Shown piece after piece: positions 1-9,460 of a stretch of DNA of 64,000 bases. Under the pieces are notes generated by a model that was not told the origin of the DNA, did not search any database, and saw only the letters and a program-made list of their open reading frames with translations. Origin of the DNA: Pseudomonas koreensis. Its GTDB lineage: Bacteria; Pseudomonadota; Gammaproteobacteria; Pseudomonadales; Pseudomonadaceae. The translations under genes and the position numbers were made by a program. Numbering within the stretch: position 1 is the first letter of the stretch; each line of letters opens with the position of its first letter. The stretch lies in contig NZ_JALJWP010000001.1 in the NCBI RefSeq assembly GCF_024169245.1, forward strand, positions 4,093,501 to 4,157,500. Direction: 5' to 3'.

Positions 1-1247
1 AGGAACAAACTGTTGTGCAGCAGAAAGTCGGCCCCGGGCACCGCCAGTAACACGCCGGTCATGCCGCCGATACTGAACGTGACGATAAAGCCCAGCGTCC
101 ACAGCATTGGCGTTTCAAAGCGCACGCGGCCGCGATACATGGTGAAAAGCCAGGTGAAGATTTTCACCCCGGTCGGCACCGCAATGATCATCGTCATGAT
201 GCCGAAGAACGCATTGACGTTGGCCCCGGCGCCCATGGTGAAGAAGTGGTGCAGCCAGACGATGAACGAGAGGATGGTGATCGCGATCGTCGCCCACACC
301 AGCGAGACGTAGCCGAACAGCCGCTTGCTGCTGAAGGTCGCGGCGATTTCCGAGAAGATCCCGAACGCCGGCAGGATCAGGATGTACACCTCCGGATGGC
401 CCCAGGCCCAGATCAGGTTGACGTACATCATCGGGTTGCCGCCGGCCTCGTTGGTGAAGAAATGCATGCCCAGATAACGATCGAGGGTCAGCATCAGCAA
501 GGTCGCGGTCAGAATCGGGAACGCAGCAAGAATGAGGATCGAGGTGCACAGTGCGTTCCAGGTGAACACCGGCATCTTGAACAGGGTCATGCCCTCGGTA
601 CGCATCTTAAGGATGGTCACGAAGAAGTTGACCCCCGTTAATAACGTCCCTATGCCGGATATCTGTAATGACCAGATGTAGTAATCCACCCCGACGCCGG
701 GGCTGTAGCCGAGTTCGGACAGGGGCGGGTAGGCGACCCAACCGGTGCGGGCGAATTCACCGACGCCGAGGGAGATATTCACCAGCGCCGCACCCACGAC
801 GAACAGCCAGAAGCTCAGCGCATTGAGAAACGGATAAGCCACATCCCGTGCGCCGATCTGCAGCGGCACGACGATGTTCATCAGGCCGACCACGAACGGC
901 ATGGCCATGAAGAAAATCATGATCACGCCGTGAGCGGTAAAGATCTGGTCGTAATGTTCCGGCGGCAGATAGCCCGGCCCGCCACTGGATGCCATCGCCT
1001 GTTGGGTACGCATCATGATCGCATCGGAGAAGCCGCGCAGCAGCATCACCAGCGCGACGATGATGTACATGCAGCCGATTTTCTTGTGATCGACCGAGGT
1101 GAACCACTCGCGCCAGATGTAACCCCATTTGCGTTTCCAGGTGATGGTGCCGACCAGGGCAAAACCCATCAGGCCGACGACGGCCAGGGTGTACATGACG
1201 ATGGGTTCGTCGAAGGGCACCGCGTCCCATGAAAGTTTCCCGAACAT
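1..1247 (-). CDS. cyoB: Cytochrome bo3 ubiquinol oxidase subunit I (partial, C-terminus beyond window)
   Basis: Haem-copper terminal oxidase subunit I, an inner-membrane proton-pumping quinol oxidase. Translation from the ATG at 1247 begins [15 protein letters not shown]. It carries R71, D75, H98 and Q101, the quinone-site residues of the E. coli enzyme, and H106 in the [11 protein letters not shown] segment, the low-spin haem ligand. About 415 codons are present; the family is about 660-670 residues, so roughly the last 250 lie off the left edge. It starts 3 nt after the cyoA stop, so the two are co-transcribed. Family assignment is firm because both sequence and gene order match cyoAB. Confidence 0.95.
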   Translation of the reverse strand, partial: MFGKLSWDAVPFDEPIVMYTLAVVGLMGFALVGTITWKRKWGYIWREWFTSVDHKKIGCMYIIVALVMLLRGFSDAIMMRTQQAMASSGGPGYLPPEHYDQIFTAHGVIMIFFMAMPFVVGLMNIVVPLQIGARDVAYPFLNALSFWLFVVGAALVNISLGVGEFARTGWVAYPPLSELGYSPGVGVDYYIWSLQISGIGTLLTGVNFFVTILKMRTEGMTLFKMPVFTWNALCTSILILAAFPILTATLLMLTLDRYLGMHFFTNEAGGNPMMYVNLIWAWGHPEVYILILPAFGIFSEIAATFSSKRLFGYVSLVWATIAITILSFIVWLHHFFTMGAGANVNAFFGIMTMIIAVPTGVKIFTWLFTMYRGRVRFETPMLWTLGFIVTFSIGGMTGVLLAVPGADFLLHNSLF

Positions 1248-1250
1248 GAT

Positions 1251-2180
1251 TCAACGCTCCTCGGCCAGCAGACTCGGTTGTTGATTGACGCGCGCATCGT
1301 CGTCGTTGCGTTGCACCTGCGTTTCCTTCTTGCGCGGTGCCTTGTTCATGCCTTCGTACTTGTCGACGATGTCGAGAAACAGTCGCTCCTGCACTGCCGA
1401 GTAATAAGTGATCTTGTGCGCGACAGAGGGCTTGGCCAACTCTGCGTAACTGGACTGATCAAGTTGGCGCGGTGCAGATTTGACTTTGTTGACCCAGGCT
1501 TCGTAGTCCGCGCCATTCAGGGCCAGGGTGCTGAAGTGCATGTCGGAAAAACCGTGGCCGTTATAGTTGGCGGCGATGCCGCGATACTGGCCGATCTCAT
1601 TGGCGATCAAATGCAACTTGGTCTGCATGCCGGCCATGGCATATATCTGCCCACCGAGGGCTGGAATAAAGAACGAAGTCATCGCCGCGTCGGAGGTGAC
1701 GGTAAAGCTCACCGGCGTGTTCACCGGGATCGCCAGTTCATTGACCGAGGCGATGCCGAGGTCGGGATAGATGAACAGCCATTTCCAGTCCGTCGCCACC
1801 ACTTGCACATTGAGGGGGGGCACATCCGAATCCAGCGGTCGATACGGGTCCAGGGCGTGGGTGGTTTCCCAGGTTACCCAGCCCAGCACGCAGATGATCA
1901 GGAACGGCACGCCCCAGACCACGGCCTCGATCTTGTGCGAACTGGCCCAGCGCGGCGAATAGCGTGCTTTCTTGTTGGTGGCGCGGTAGCGGTAAGCGAA
2001 GAGGAAGGTCATGACGATGACCGGGATGACCACCAGGAGCATCAGGCCGGTGGCGAGGATGATCAGGTCGCGCTCATCACGGGCGACGTCACCCTTGGGG
2101 TTGAACACCACCAGATTGCAACCGGCGAGCACAACGCTGCCAGCGAGCCAGACCAGGCAATGGCTGATGATTCGCTTCAT
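1251..2180 (-). CDS. cyoA: Cytochrome bo3 ubiquinol oxidase subunit II (lipoprotein)
   Basis: Subunit II of the bo3 quinol oxidase, 309 residues. The ATG at 2180 is chosen because it follows a GGGGGA ribosome-binding site and opens a lipoprotein signal peptide with lipobox LAGC (Cys21); an upstream in-frame extension lacks both. Two membrane segments follow (about residues 40-62 and 85-105), then a periplasmic cupredoxin-like domain. The Cu(A) ligands are absent, as expected for a quinol rather than cytochrome c oxidase. The C-terminal tail is charged. It is the first gene of the operon that continues into cyoB. Confidence 0.95.
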   Translation of the reverse strand: MKRIISHCLVWLAGSVVLAGCNLVVFNPKGDVARDERDLIILATGLMLLVVIPVIVMTFLFAYRYRATNKKARYSPRWASSHKIEAVVWGVPFLIICVLGWVTWETTHALDPYRPLDSDVPPLNVQVVATDWKWLFIYPDLGIASVNELAIPVNTPVSFTVTSDAAMTSFFIPALGGQIYAMAGMQTKLHLIANEIGQYRGIAANYNGHGFSDMHFSTLALNGADYEAWVNKVKSAPRQLDQSSYAELAKPSVAHKITYYSAVQERLFLDIVDKYEGMNKAPRKKETQVQRNDDDARVNQQPSLLAEER

Positions 2181-2497
2181 ACATCCCCCTGTTCGTATAT
2201 CGATCCCTGTTTGTTCGGGCAACACTTGGTCAAGGACAGAAATCACTGTTTCTGTACCGGCTTATCACCTTCGGCTGAATAACGAGTTGTACTTGTGCTC
2301 GCCTGGGCCTCGAACTTTTTGAATGAGCATTCGGGCGATGGTTTTACAGAATATTTCGCAAGCTGACGAACGGTTGAACTAGCGAAACGGCGCGCGCAGA
2401 TCAGCGAGCTATGCTGAAAATGCCTCTCGGCAAACCGCTGATCTTTGCGCGGGAGGGTGGGTTTTTGAAAAGAGCAAGTTGAGTCCAGGAGTACGAC
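2181..2497. other. Intergenic region upstream of cyoA and the small gene at 2498
   Basis: About 317 bases between two divergently transcribed genes. It must hold the cyo promoter and the promoter of the 104-aa gene. I could not fix a convincing -35/-10 pair for either. No coding sequence, tRNA or strong hairpin was seen. Confidence 0.5.
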
Positions 2498-2812
2498 ATG
2501 TTCATACGCGGTGAGATCTACAACAAATGGAAGGCAACGCAGAAACCAGAAAAATGCCACACGGAAGAAGTCGAAAACGGTTGCCACATCGAAGTCAGGG
2601 CGCGCGAGGCTGATGACGGCGACGTGGAAATGTTCATCAGTGTCTACACCGCGACCGGCGAATGTGCATACGAGCGCATCAGGAAATTGCCCGGCGTCGA
2701 GTGGGAAGTCGAAGACGCGCTCAAGCGCGGTATCGATCAGGCAGAACGAATCGCCGGCGGCGAGTCGGGACGATTGACGTGTGCGGACGCGCACGGCCAC
2801 GACAATGAATGA
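2498..2812 (+). CDS. Conserved-looking small hypothetical protein (104 aa)
   Basis: Not recognised. The ATG is preceded by CCAGGAG at good spacing, which supports translation. The product is acidic and soluble, with no signal peptide or membrane segment. It starts MFIRGEIYNKW, has a central beta-rich stretch (about 30-60) with three cysteines in the first 55 residues, and a predicted helix in the second half (EDALKRGIDQAERIAGG). It is convergent with galE, whose stop is 13 bases away, and divergent from cyoA, so it is probably monocistronic. Confidence 0.7.
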   Translation: MFIRGEIYNKWKATQKPEKCHTEEVENGCHIEVRAREADDGDVEMFISVYTATGECAYERIRKLPGVEWEVEDALKRGIDQAERIAGGESGRLTCADAHGHDNE

Positions 2813-2825
2813 CCGTGCGCAACGT

Positions 2826-3851
2826 TCAATTGGCCTGGCGCACGTCAACCAGCCCGCGCTGATTGCATTGCCAGCGCCAGGCATCGGCGAGCATGCACGG
2901 CAGTGAACGGCTCGCCTGCCAGCCCAATTCTTCGAGGGCTTTTTGCGGGTCCGCCCAGCAGCGTGCGATGTCGCCCGGACGCCGCGCTTCAATGCGCAAC
3001 GGAATCTTGATACCAGTGACCTGTTCGAAAGCGCTGACCACCTCAAGCACCGAATAGCCGCGCCCGGTACCGAGGTTCCAGATGCTCATGCCATGGCGAT
3101 CGCGCAGGGCATCGAGTGCGCACACATGCCCGAGCGCGAGGTCGACCACGTGCAGATAATCGCGAATGCCGGTGCCGTCCGGAGTCGGGTAATCGTTGCC
3201 GAACACTGACAGCTGCGCCCGCTGCCCACTGGCGACTTCCAGCAAGTAGGGCAGCAAGTTGTTTGGCGTGCTGGTGGGCGCCTCGCCGAGCAGGCCGGAA
3301 GGATGCGCACCGATCGGATTGAAATAGCGCAGCAGGCCGATCGACCAGCGCGGATCGGAGCTGGCGACACTCTTCATGATGTTTTCCGACATCAGTTTCG
3401 ACATGCCGTAGGGATTGGTCGGCTGGCCGGTGGCGCAGTTTTCGTTGATCGGCAGGGTGGCGCAGTCGCCGTAAACAGTGGCCGATGAACTGAACAACAG
3501 GTGGAACACCCCGGCCTGAGCCATGGCCTGGCACAAGGTCAGGCTGCCGCCGACATTGGTGTCGAAATAGCGCAGGGGTTCACGCACGCTTTCACCGACG
3601 GCTTTCAACCCGGCGCAATGCACCACGGCATCGATGGGGTAATCGCGGAAAAGGTTATCGAGCAGTCGTCGATTGCGCACATCGCCCTGAATGAACTCCG
3701 GCCGTTTTCCGGCCAGGGCACTGATGCGCTCGATCGCTGCGCGCTGACTGTTGCACAAGTTGTCGAGGATCAATATGTCCTCGCCGTTGCCCAGCCATTG
3801 CAGTGCGACGTGCGCACCAATGTATCCCGCACCACCGGTAATCAAGATCAT
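2826..3851 (-). CDS. galE: UDP-glucose 4-epimerase (first copy)
   Basis: Short-chain dehydrogenase-type NAD-dependent epimerase interconverting UDP-Glc and UDP-Gal in the cytoplasm, 341 residues. The Rossmann glycine motif GGAGYIG is at residues 6-12. The catalytic Ser/Thr region (SSSATVYG) and YxxxK (YGMSK) follow. The start is supported by GAGGG 7 bases upstream. It is divergent from the glycosyltransferase at 4170 and is one of two galE genes around the EPS locus. It probably supplies UDP-Gal to the mutase encoded at 5327. A different UDP-hexose epimerase specificity cannot be excluded. Confidence 0.9.
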   Translation of the reverse strand: MILITGGAGYIGAHVALQWLGNGEDILILDNLCNSQRAAIERISALAGKRPEFIQGDVRNRRLLDNLFRDYPIDAVVHCAGLKAVGESVREPLRYFDTNVGGSLTLCQAMAQAGVFHLLFSSSATVYGDCATLPINENCATGQPTNPYGMSKLMSENIMKSVASSDPRWSIGLLRYFNPIGAHPSGLLGEAPTSTPNNLLPYLLEVASGQRAQLSVFGNDYPTPDGTGIRDYLHVVDLALGHVCALDALRDRHGMSIWNLGTGRGYSVLEVVSAFEQVTGIKIPLRIEARRPGDIARCWADPQKALEELGWQASRSLPCMLADAWRWQCNQRGLVDVRQAN

Positions 3852-4169
3852 GCGCCCGCCCTCACAAGTGCTGCCATCGGCCGATGGCTTTGTGCATGGT
3901 TTCGAGGCGCCTGCGCGGCGGCAAAACCATGTTTTCCTGAACGGTAGGGGATGGATTGTCCGGCGAGTTCAACTTCGTTTGCCGGCCGGTATGTGCAGTT
4001 CATCGGCTGCGCTCAAGGTTGGGCTGAACGACGTGTGAACGCCGCTATTCCAACTTTCAAGAGCCTTACGGCCTCATCGAGAAATGCCCTGCACTTGCAG
4101 TGCCGACAAGTGAGACGGCCCGGTGGCTCGGCACTGTGTCGACTTGTTTTCCTTGATGAGGAATTGGCC
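3852..4169. other. Divergent promoter region between galE and the glf gene group
   Basis: About 318 bases of non-coding sequence that should hold promoters for galE (leftward) and the GT-glf-hydrolase-ABC operon (rightward). A perfect 14-bp palindrome CCATCGGCCGATGG lies at about 3874-3887, close to the galE start, and could be an operator. No sigma-70 or sigma-54 site could be fixed with confidence. Confidence 0.4.
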
Positions 4170-5339
4170 ATGAACCTTGCAGAACAACCCGAGGCGCTCG
4201 CACTGGCGAGTGCGCAGAATGCTCTCGAAACATCCCTCCAGGTGCGGCCCACGCTGGTGTGCCTCTCGCATTTGCGTTGGGGCTTTGTCTATCAGCGGCC
4301 GCAGCACGTGATGTCGAGACTGGCGAAACACTACGACGTGGTGTTTTTCGAAGAGCCGGTATTTATAGAAGACGCCACGCCCAGACTGGAACTCTCGAAT
4401 CCGGCGGCGGGGATAGAAGTCGCGGTGCCACAGTTGCCGATCGGCATGGGCGGCGAGGCAATTGAACAGGCGCAGAGGCAATTGCTCGATGAGCACCTCG
4501 CCGGCCACGTTCAGGGCGATCTGCTGCTGTGGTACCTCACGCCGATGAGCTTGCTGTTTACCGAGCACCTCGACGCGCGGGTCACCGTCTATGACTGCAT
4601 GGATGAACTGTCCGCCTTCATGGGCGCGCCCGCGCAATTGCTCGACATGGAACGGCAACTGCTGGCCCGCGCCGACGTGGTGTTCACCGGTGGCTACAGC
4701 CTGTGGGAGGTCAAGCAGCGCCAGCACGGCAATGCCTATCCGGTGCCGAGCAGCGTCGACATCGCCCATTTTGCGGCGGCGCGGCAGGCATTGCCGAAAC
4801 CGCCGGATCAGGCCGCGATAGCGCGGCCGCGTCTGGGCTTCTTCGGTGTGATCGACGAACGCTTCGATATCGAACTGATCGAGCGCGTGGCGACGATGCG
4901 CCCTGACTGGCAGATCGTGCTGATCGGGCCGGTGGTGAAGATTGATCCGCAGACGCTGCCGCAACGGCCGAACATTCATTATCTGGGTGGCAAGCAATAC
5001 GCCGAGCTGCCGGACTACCTCGCTGGCTGGGACGTGGCGCTGATGCCGTTCGCCCTCAATGCGTCCACGCGCTACATCAGCCCGACCAAAACCCCGGAAT
5101 ATCTGGCCGGTGGCTGCCCGGTGGTCTCGACGCCGATTCACGACGTGGTCAGCGGCTACGGCCAGAGTGGTGCGGTGTTCATTGCCGACACTGCCGAGGC
5201 TTTTGTCGAGGCGATCGAAAAAGCTTTGCCACTCAAACGCACGCCGGAATTTCTGCAGTGCGCCGATGCCGCCATCGCCGGCATGTCGTGGGATAACACC
5301 AGTGGCTTCATGCAGGAGCAGATCGAATGCCTACGATAA
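4170..5339 (+). CDS. GT-B glycosyltransferase, TuaH-like
   Basis: Cytoplasmic GT-B fold glycosyltransferase, 389 residues from the ATG at 4170, chosen for its GATGAGGAA ribosome-binding site; a longer upstream reading lacks one. The N-terminal domain has the SHLRWGFVYQRPQH motif typical of transferases found beside UDP-galactopyranose mutase. The C-terminal nucleotide-sugar half carries SPTKTPEYLAGGCPVV, including the K/E donor-binding region of group 1 transferases. It overlaps glf by 13 bases. Given that coupling, it may use UDP-Galf, but this is inference and the acceptor is unknown. Confidence 0.85.
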   Translation: MNLAEQPEALALASAQNALETSLQVRPTLVCLSHLRWGFVYQRPQHVMSRLAKHYDVVFFEEPVFIEDATPRLELSNPAAGIEVAVPQLPIGMGGEAIEQAQRQLLDEHLAGHVQGDLLLWYLTPMSLLFTEHLDARVTVYDCMDELSAFMGAPAQLLDMERQLLARADVVFTGGYSLWEVKQRQHGNAYPVPSSVDIAHFAAARQALPKPPDQAAIARPRLGFFGVIDERFDIELIERVATMRPDWQIVLIGPVVKIDPQTLPQRPNIHYLGGKQYAELPDYLAGWDVALMPFALNASTRYISPTKTPEYLAGGCPVVSTPIHDVVSGYGQSGAVFIADTAEAFVEAIEKALPLKRTPEFLQCADAAIAGMSWDNTSGFMQEQIECLR

Positions 5340-6499
5340 GCCTCGAGGCGGCAAAGTCCTGCCAGTCCTACGACTACCTGATCGTCGGCGCCGGGTTTGC
5401 CGGCAGTGTCATCGCCGAGCGTCTGGCCGAAGGCCTTGGGCGCCGAGTCCTGCTGATCGACCGGCGCCCGCACATCGCTGGCAATGCCTACGATCACCAC
5501 GACGCCGCCGGGGTGCTGGTGCATCGTTATGGCCCGCACATCTTTCACACCAACGCCCAGCGCATTGTCGACTACCTGTCGCGCTTCACTGAATGGCGAC
5601 CTTACGAGCATCGAGTCCTCGCCCAGGTCGATGGCCAGCTGGTGCCGATTCCGATCAATCTGACCACCCTGAACACGCTATATGGATTGTCGATGTCCTC
5701 CGAGGACGCCGAGGTGTTCCTTGCCGAACGCGCCGAACCGGTGGCGTCGATTCGCACCTCTGAAGACGTGGTGGTCAATCAGATCGGCCGTGAACTCTAC
5801 GAGAAATTCTTCCGCGGCTACACGCGCAAGCAATGGGGGCTGGATCCCTCGCAGCTGGATAAATCGGTGACCTCGCGCATTCCGACGCGGACCAGCGAAG
5901 ACGACCGCTATTTCGCCGACACCTTCCAGATCATGCCCACGGCCGGTTACACGCAAATGTTCGAACGCATGCTCGATCACCCCAACATCGATCTGTTGCT
6001 CAGTACGGATTTCAAGGCTGTGCGCGACGAGGTGAAGTACGCGCATCTGATCTACTGCGGTCCGATCGACGAATACTTCGATTTCCAGTTGGGCCGCTTG
6101 CCGTACCGGTCCTTGCGCTTCGAGCACCAAACCCTCGAGCAGGAGCACTATCAACCGGTAGCGGTGGTGAATTATCCGCACCCGGACGTGCCGTACACGC
6201 GCATCACCGAATACAAGCACCTGACCGGCCAGACGCACCCGTGCACCAGCATTACTTACGAATATCCATGTGACGACGGCGACCCGTATTACCCGGTGCC
6301 CCGGGCGGAAAATGCCGAACTGTACAAACGCTATCGCGCACTCGCCGAGCAGACGCCGAACGTCACGTTCCTTGGGCGGCTGGGCACCTACAAGTACTAC
6401 AACATGGATCAGGTGGTGGGGCAGGCGCTGGCTCTGTATCGGGATATTCAAGCGGCGAACGCACCCACTACTGCTGCAACCGAGATCGATGCTTCATGA
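5327..6499 (+). CDS. glf: UDP-galactopyranose mutase
   Basis: FAD-dependent enzyme converting UDP-galactopyranose to UDP-galactofuranose, 390 residues, the usual length. The dinucleotide-binding motif VGAGFAGSVIAERLAE lies at about residues 21-36, followed by the family signatures HIAGNAYD, YGPHIFHTN and the region FRGYTRKQWG with conserved Arg/Lys/Trp. The C-terminal FAD-contact segment contains GRLGTYKYYNMDQVVGQAL. AGGAG lies 8 bases upstream of the ATG. Translationally coupled on both sides (13-base overlap before, ATGA overlap after). Its presence predicts galactofuranose in the exported polymer. Confidence 0.96.
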   Translation: MPTISLEAAKSCQSYDYLIVGAGFAGSVIAERLAEGLGRRVLLIDRRPHIAGNAYDHHDAAGVLVHRYGPHIFHTNAQRIVDYLSRFTEWRPYEHRVLAQVDGQLVPIPINLTTLNTLYGLSMSSEDAEVFLAERAEPVASIRTSEDVVVNQIGRELYEKFFRGYTRKQWGLDPSQLDKSVTSRIPTRTSEDDRYFADTFQIMPTAGYTQMFERMLDHPNIDLLLSTDFKAVRDEVKYAHLIYCGPIDEYFDFQLGRLPYRSLRFEHQTLEQEHYQPVAVVNYPHPDVPYTRITEYKHLTGQTHPCTSITYEYPCDDGDPYYPVPRAENAELYKRYRALAEQTPNVTFLGRLGTYKYYNMDQVVGQALALYRDIQAANAPTTAATEIDAS

Positions 6500-7695
6500 C
6501 CGCGCAGCCGAAAGGCGACGAACCCGAGCCTGGCGCGGGCGCTCCTTCGATCTTCAGCAGCTTCGTCATGGCCGGTTTCGAATGCTCCAGTCAGCGCCGC
6601 CAGGATGGTCGGCGCCTGGACCTGCTGGCCGACACCGGACACGCGCGCTGGGTGGACAAGGATTACCAGCGACTGAGCGGGTTGAACATTCGTTGTGCCC
6701 GCGACGGCCTGCGCTGGCACCTGATCGAACGCAGCCCTGGCCGCTACGACTGGAGCAGCTTCGTGCCGATGCTCAAAGCGGCGCAAGCGCAGCAGGTGCA
6801 GGTGGTTTGGGATCTGTGCCATTACGGTTATCCGGATGACCTGGATTTCTGGCGCCCGGCATTCGTCGAGCGCTTCGCCCGTTTCGCCGCCGCTGCAGCG
6901 AAGGTGATGATGGACGAGGGCGTCAGCGTGCCGTTCTACTCGCCGATCAACGAGATGTCGTTCTGGAGTTGGGCGGGGGGCGAAGTCGCGTACTTCAACC
7001 CGACCGCCCGCGGGCGCGCGCAGGAACTCAAGCATCAACTGGTGCGGGCGAGCATCGCTGCGATCGAAGCGATTCGCCAACAGGCGCCCAATGCTCGGTT
7101 CGTCCAGTGCGATCCGTTGATCCATGTGATCGCCGGCTCCAGGCGCAGCGACGATATCGAAGCGGCCGAAGCCTATCGGCTGTCGCAATTTCAGGCGTGG
7201 GATCTGCTCACTGGCCGTGAATGGCCCGGCCTGGGCGGGCAGGAGCATTACCTGGATATCATCGGCGCCAATTTCTATGCGCATAACCAGTGGTATTACC
7301 ACGGCCGGCGGATCCTTCGCGGCGAGCGCGATTTTCGTCCGTTGTCAGGCATGCTCAAGGAACTGCACCAGCGTTATCAGCGGCCAATACTGATCGCCGA
7401 AACCGGCGCGGAAGATGAAGAACGCCTGCCGTGGCTGGCTTACATCCTTGAGCAGACGCTGCTGGCGCTCGAACGTGGTGTGCCGGTGCAGGGGATTTGC
7501 TGGTATCCGTTTCTCGATTATCCGGGCTGGGATAACGGCCGGTATTGCCCCACCGGCGTGTTTGGCTACCCCGACGGCGAGGGCGAGCGCGCGGCCTTTC
7601 ACCCGCTGCACGTCGAGCTGGCGCAGGTGCCCGAGCGGGTTGCTGCCTGTTTGCGCAGGGTCAATGGCGGGCATATTGAGGGGCGGGGGAGATGA
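6496..7695 (+). CDS. Clan GH-A type glycoside hydrolase (beta-glucosidase-like)
   Basis: Cytoplasmic or signal-less (beta/alpha)8-barrel hydrolase, 399 residues. The likely acid/base is E153 in SPINEMSFWSW (the NE motif on strand 4) and the likely nucleophile is E302 in ILIAETGAEDEE (strand 7), the clan GH-A layout. The closest families I recall are GH1/GH5-like beta-glycosidases. No signal peptide is visible. ATGA overlaps with glf and with the following ABC transporter show strict operon coupling. The substrate is unknown. It may trim lipid-linked intermediates or act as a transglycosidase rather than a catabolic enzyme. Confidence 0.8.
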   Translation: MTAQPKGDEPEPGAGAPSIFSSFVMAGFECSSQRRQDGRRLDLLADTGHARWVDKDYQRLSGLNIRCARDGLRWHLIERSPGRYDWSSFVPMLKAAQAQQVQVVWDLCHYGYPDDLDFWRPAFVERFARFAAAAAKVMMDEGVSVPFYSPINEMSFWSWAGGEVAYFNPTARGRAQELKHQLVRASIAAIEAIRQQAPNARFVQCDPLIHVIAGSRRSDDIEAAEAYRLSQFQAWDLLTGREWPGLGGQEHYLDIIGANFYAHNQWYYHGRRILRGERDFRPLSGMLKELHQRYQRPILIAETGAEDEERLPWLAYILEQTLLALERGVPVQGICWYPFLDYPGWDNGRYCPTGVFGYPDGEGERAAFHPLHVELAQVPERVAACLRRVNGGHIEGRGR

Positions 7696-9452
7696 ACTTC
7701 CAGCAGATGCGCGATGAGCCCTTGCCGGCGTCAGCCGCTGCCTTCTTATGGCGCTACATCAGAATTCGCCCGGCGCACTTCGTCGCTATGGTCGCACTGG
7801 TGATGGGCGCGGCGTGCTGTGCGGTGGTGGTGCAGTACGGCATGAAACTGCTGGTCGATGCCATGGCCGCCGGGTCGGCGGCGGATCAGGTGTGGCACGC
7901 GTTTGGCCTGTTCATGGCGTTGATCGTGATGGAAAACCTGCTGTGGCGCCTCGGCGGCTGGGTCGGCTGCCACACCATCGTCGGCAGTTGCGCCGATTTG
8001 CGCGTGGACCTGTTTCATCACCTGACCGGCCACCCGATGCGCTATTTCAAGCGGCACTTCTCCGGTTCGCTGGCTAATCGCGTCTCGGCGATCGGCGCCG
8101 CTGCCGACAAGGTCTATGGCGGGCTGACCTGGCGCATCGTGCCGCCGTGCGTGGATTTCATCGGCGCCGTGGCTTTGCTGTTGGCGGTGCACGGGGCGAT
8201 GGCACTGGCCCTGGTCGGCTGCGTGATCGTGGTCGCCGCGCTGATCACCGTGTTCGGCGTACGCGGCCGCAGCCGGCACATTGCTTTTGCTTCGCAGTCG
8301 GCGCGGGTCGGTGGCGAGATTGTCGATCTGGTCTCTAACGTCTGGACGATTAAGGCCTTCTCCGGCCGCCAACGTGAACGCCTGCGGCTTGAGCGCGAGA
8401 TCGGCATCGAGGCCGATTCGCACCGCAGCAGTTGGATGTACATGGAGAAGGCGCGGGTGCTGCACGACATCTGCCTGACCGTGATGGCGGGGGGCATGCT
8501 CGGCTGGGCGATCGTGCTCTGGCGAGCGGGGCAGATCACGGCGGGCGATGTGGTGATGGTCAGCGCGTTGACCTTTCGCATCCTGCACGGTTCGCGCGAA
8601 CTGGCGCTGGCCCTGGTGGAAACCAGCCAGCAGATGGGCGTCATCAGCGAAACGCTGGGCATCGTCGCCCAGCCCCACGAACTCAGCGACACCTTGGAGG
8701 AACTGGCACCGACGCGCGGGCACATCAAGATGCTCGACGTCGGCTATGCGTACCCGGACGGGCGCAAGGTCTTCGAGCATTTTTTTCTGGATATTCCCGC
8801 CGGGCAAAGCGTCGGCATTGCTGGCACTTCGGGCTCGGGCAAATCGACCTTGCTCGGTTTGCTGCAACGGCTGGATGACGTGCGCAGCGGGGTGATCCTG
8901 ATCGATGACCGCGACATCCGCTCGGTCAGTCAGGACAGCTTGCGCCGACAGATCGCCGTGGTGCCGCAAGAGCCGACGCTGTTCAATCGCAGCATTCTGG
9001 AAAACATCGGCTATGGCCAGCCGTACGCCACCGAGCAGCAGATCATCGAAGCCGCGCGCCAGGCGTTTTGCGACGAATTCGTCCAAGCGCTGCCGCAGGG
9101 TTATCACACCCCGGTCGGTGAGCGCGGGGTGACCTTGTCCGGTGGCCAGCGCCAGCGTCTGGGTCTGGCGCGGGCGTTTTTAAAAGACGCTCCGATCCTG
9201 ATTCTGGATGAGGCGACCTCGGCACTGGATTCCGATTCCGAAGCGATCATCCAGCGTGCATTGAGCAACCTGATGCGTGGCAGGACAGTCCTTGCGGTGG
9301 CCCACCGGCTCTCGACCATCGCCAACTTCGACCGGGTGCTGGTGCTCGAGGACGGCGAGATCGTCCAGGACGGCACGCCGCAGGAGTTGCGCGAGAGTCA
9401 GGGACGGTTCCGCACGCTGTGGCAGATGCAGGCGATGGTGCACAACCGTTGA
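7692..9452 (+). CDS. ABC transporter, fused permease and ATPase (MsbA-like half transporter)
   Basis: 586-residue ABC exporter subunit that probably dimerises in the inner membrane. The N-terminal half carries about six membrane segments. The C-terminal nucleotide-binding domain has Walker A GTSGSGKST, Q-loop VVPQEPTLF, signature LSGGQRQRLGLARAF, Walker B ILILDEATSALD and an H-loop histidine in AVAHRLST. It is the last gene of the GT-glf-hydrolase operon and is coupled to it by ATGA. The family exports lipids, lipid-linked saccharides, peptides or drugs; context favours a glycan or glycolipid substrate. It ends 8 bases from the convergent GH16 gene. Confidence 0.9.
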   Translation: MNFQQMRDEPLPASAAAFLWRYIRIRPAHFVAMVALVMGAACCAVVVQYGMKLLVDAMAAGSAADQVWHAFGLFMALIVMENLLWRLGGWVGCHTIVGSCADLRVDLFHHLTGHPMRYFKRHFSGSLANRVSAIGAAADKVYGGLTWRIVPPCVDFIGAVALLLAVHGAMALALVGCVIVVAALITVFGVRGRSRHIAFASQSARVGGEIVDLVSNVWTIKAFSGRQRERLRLEREIGIEADSHRSSWMYMEKARVLHDICLTVMAGGMLGWAIVLWRAGQITAGDVVMVSALTFRILHGSRELALALVETSQQMGVISETLGIVAQPHELSDTLEELAPTRGHIKMLDVGYAYPDGRKVFEHFFLDIPAGQSVGIAGTSGSGKSTLLGLLQRLDDVRSGVILIDDRDIRSVSQDSLRRQIAVVPQEPTLFNRSILENIGYGQPYATEQQIIEAARQAFCDEFVQALPQGYHTPVGERGVTLSGGQRQRLGLARAFLKDAPILILDEATSALDSDSEAIIQRALSNLMRGRTVLAVAHRLSTIANFDRVLVLEDGEIVQDGTPQELRESQGRFRTLWQMQAMVHNR

Positions 9453-9460
9453 ACGCGGGC

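Noticed and set aside
2181..2240. TTGACC with downstream GATATA as a cyo promoter
   Set aside because: The spacing is about 26 bases, too long for a sigma-70 promoter.
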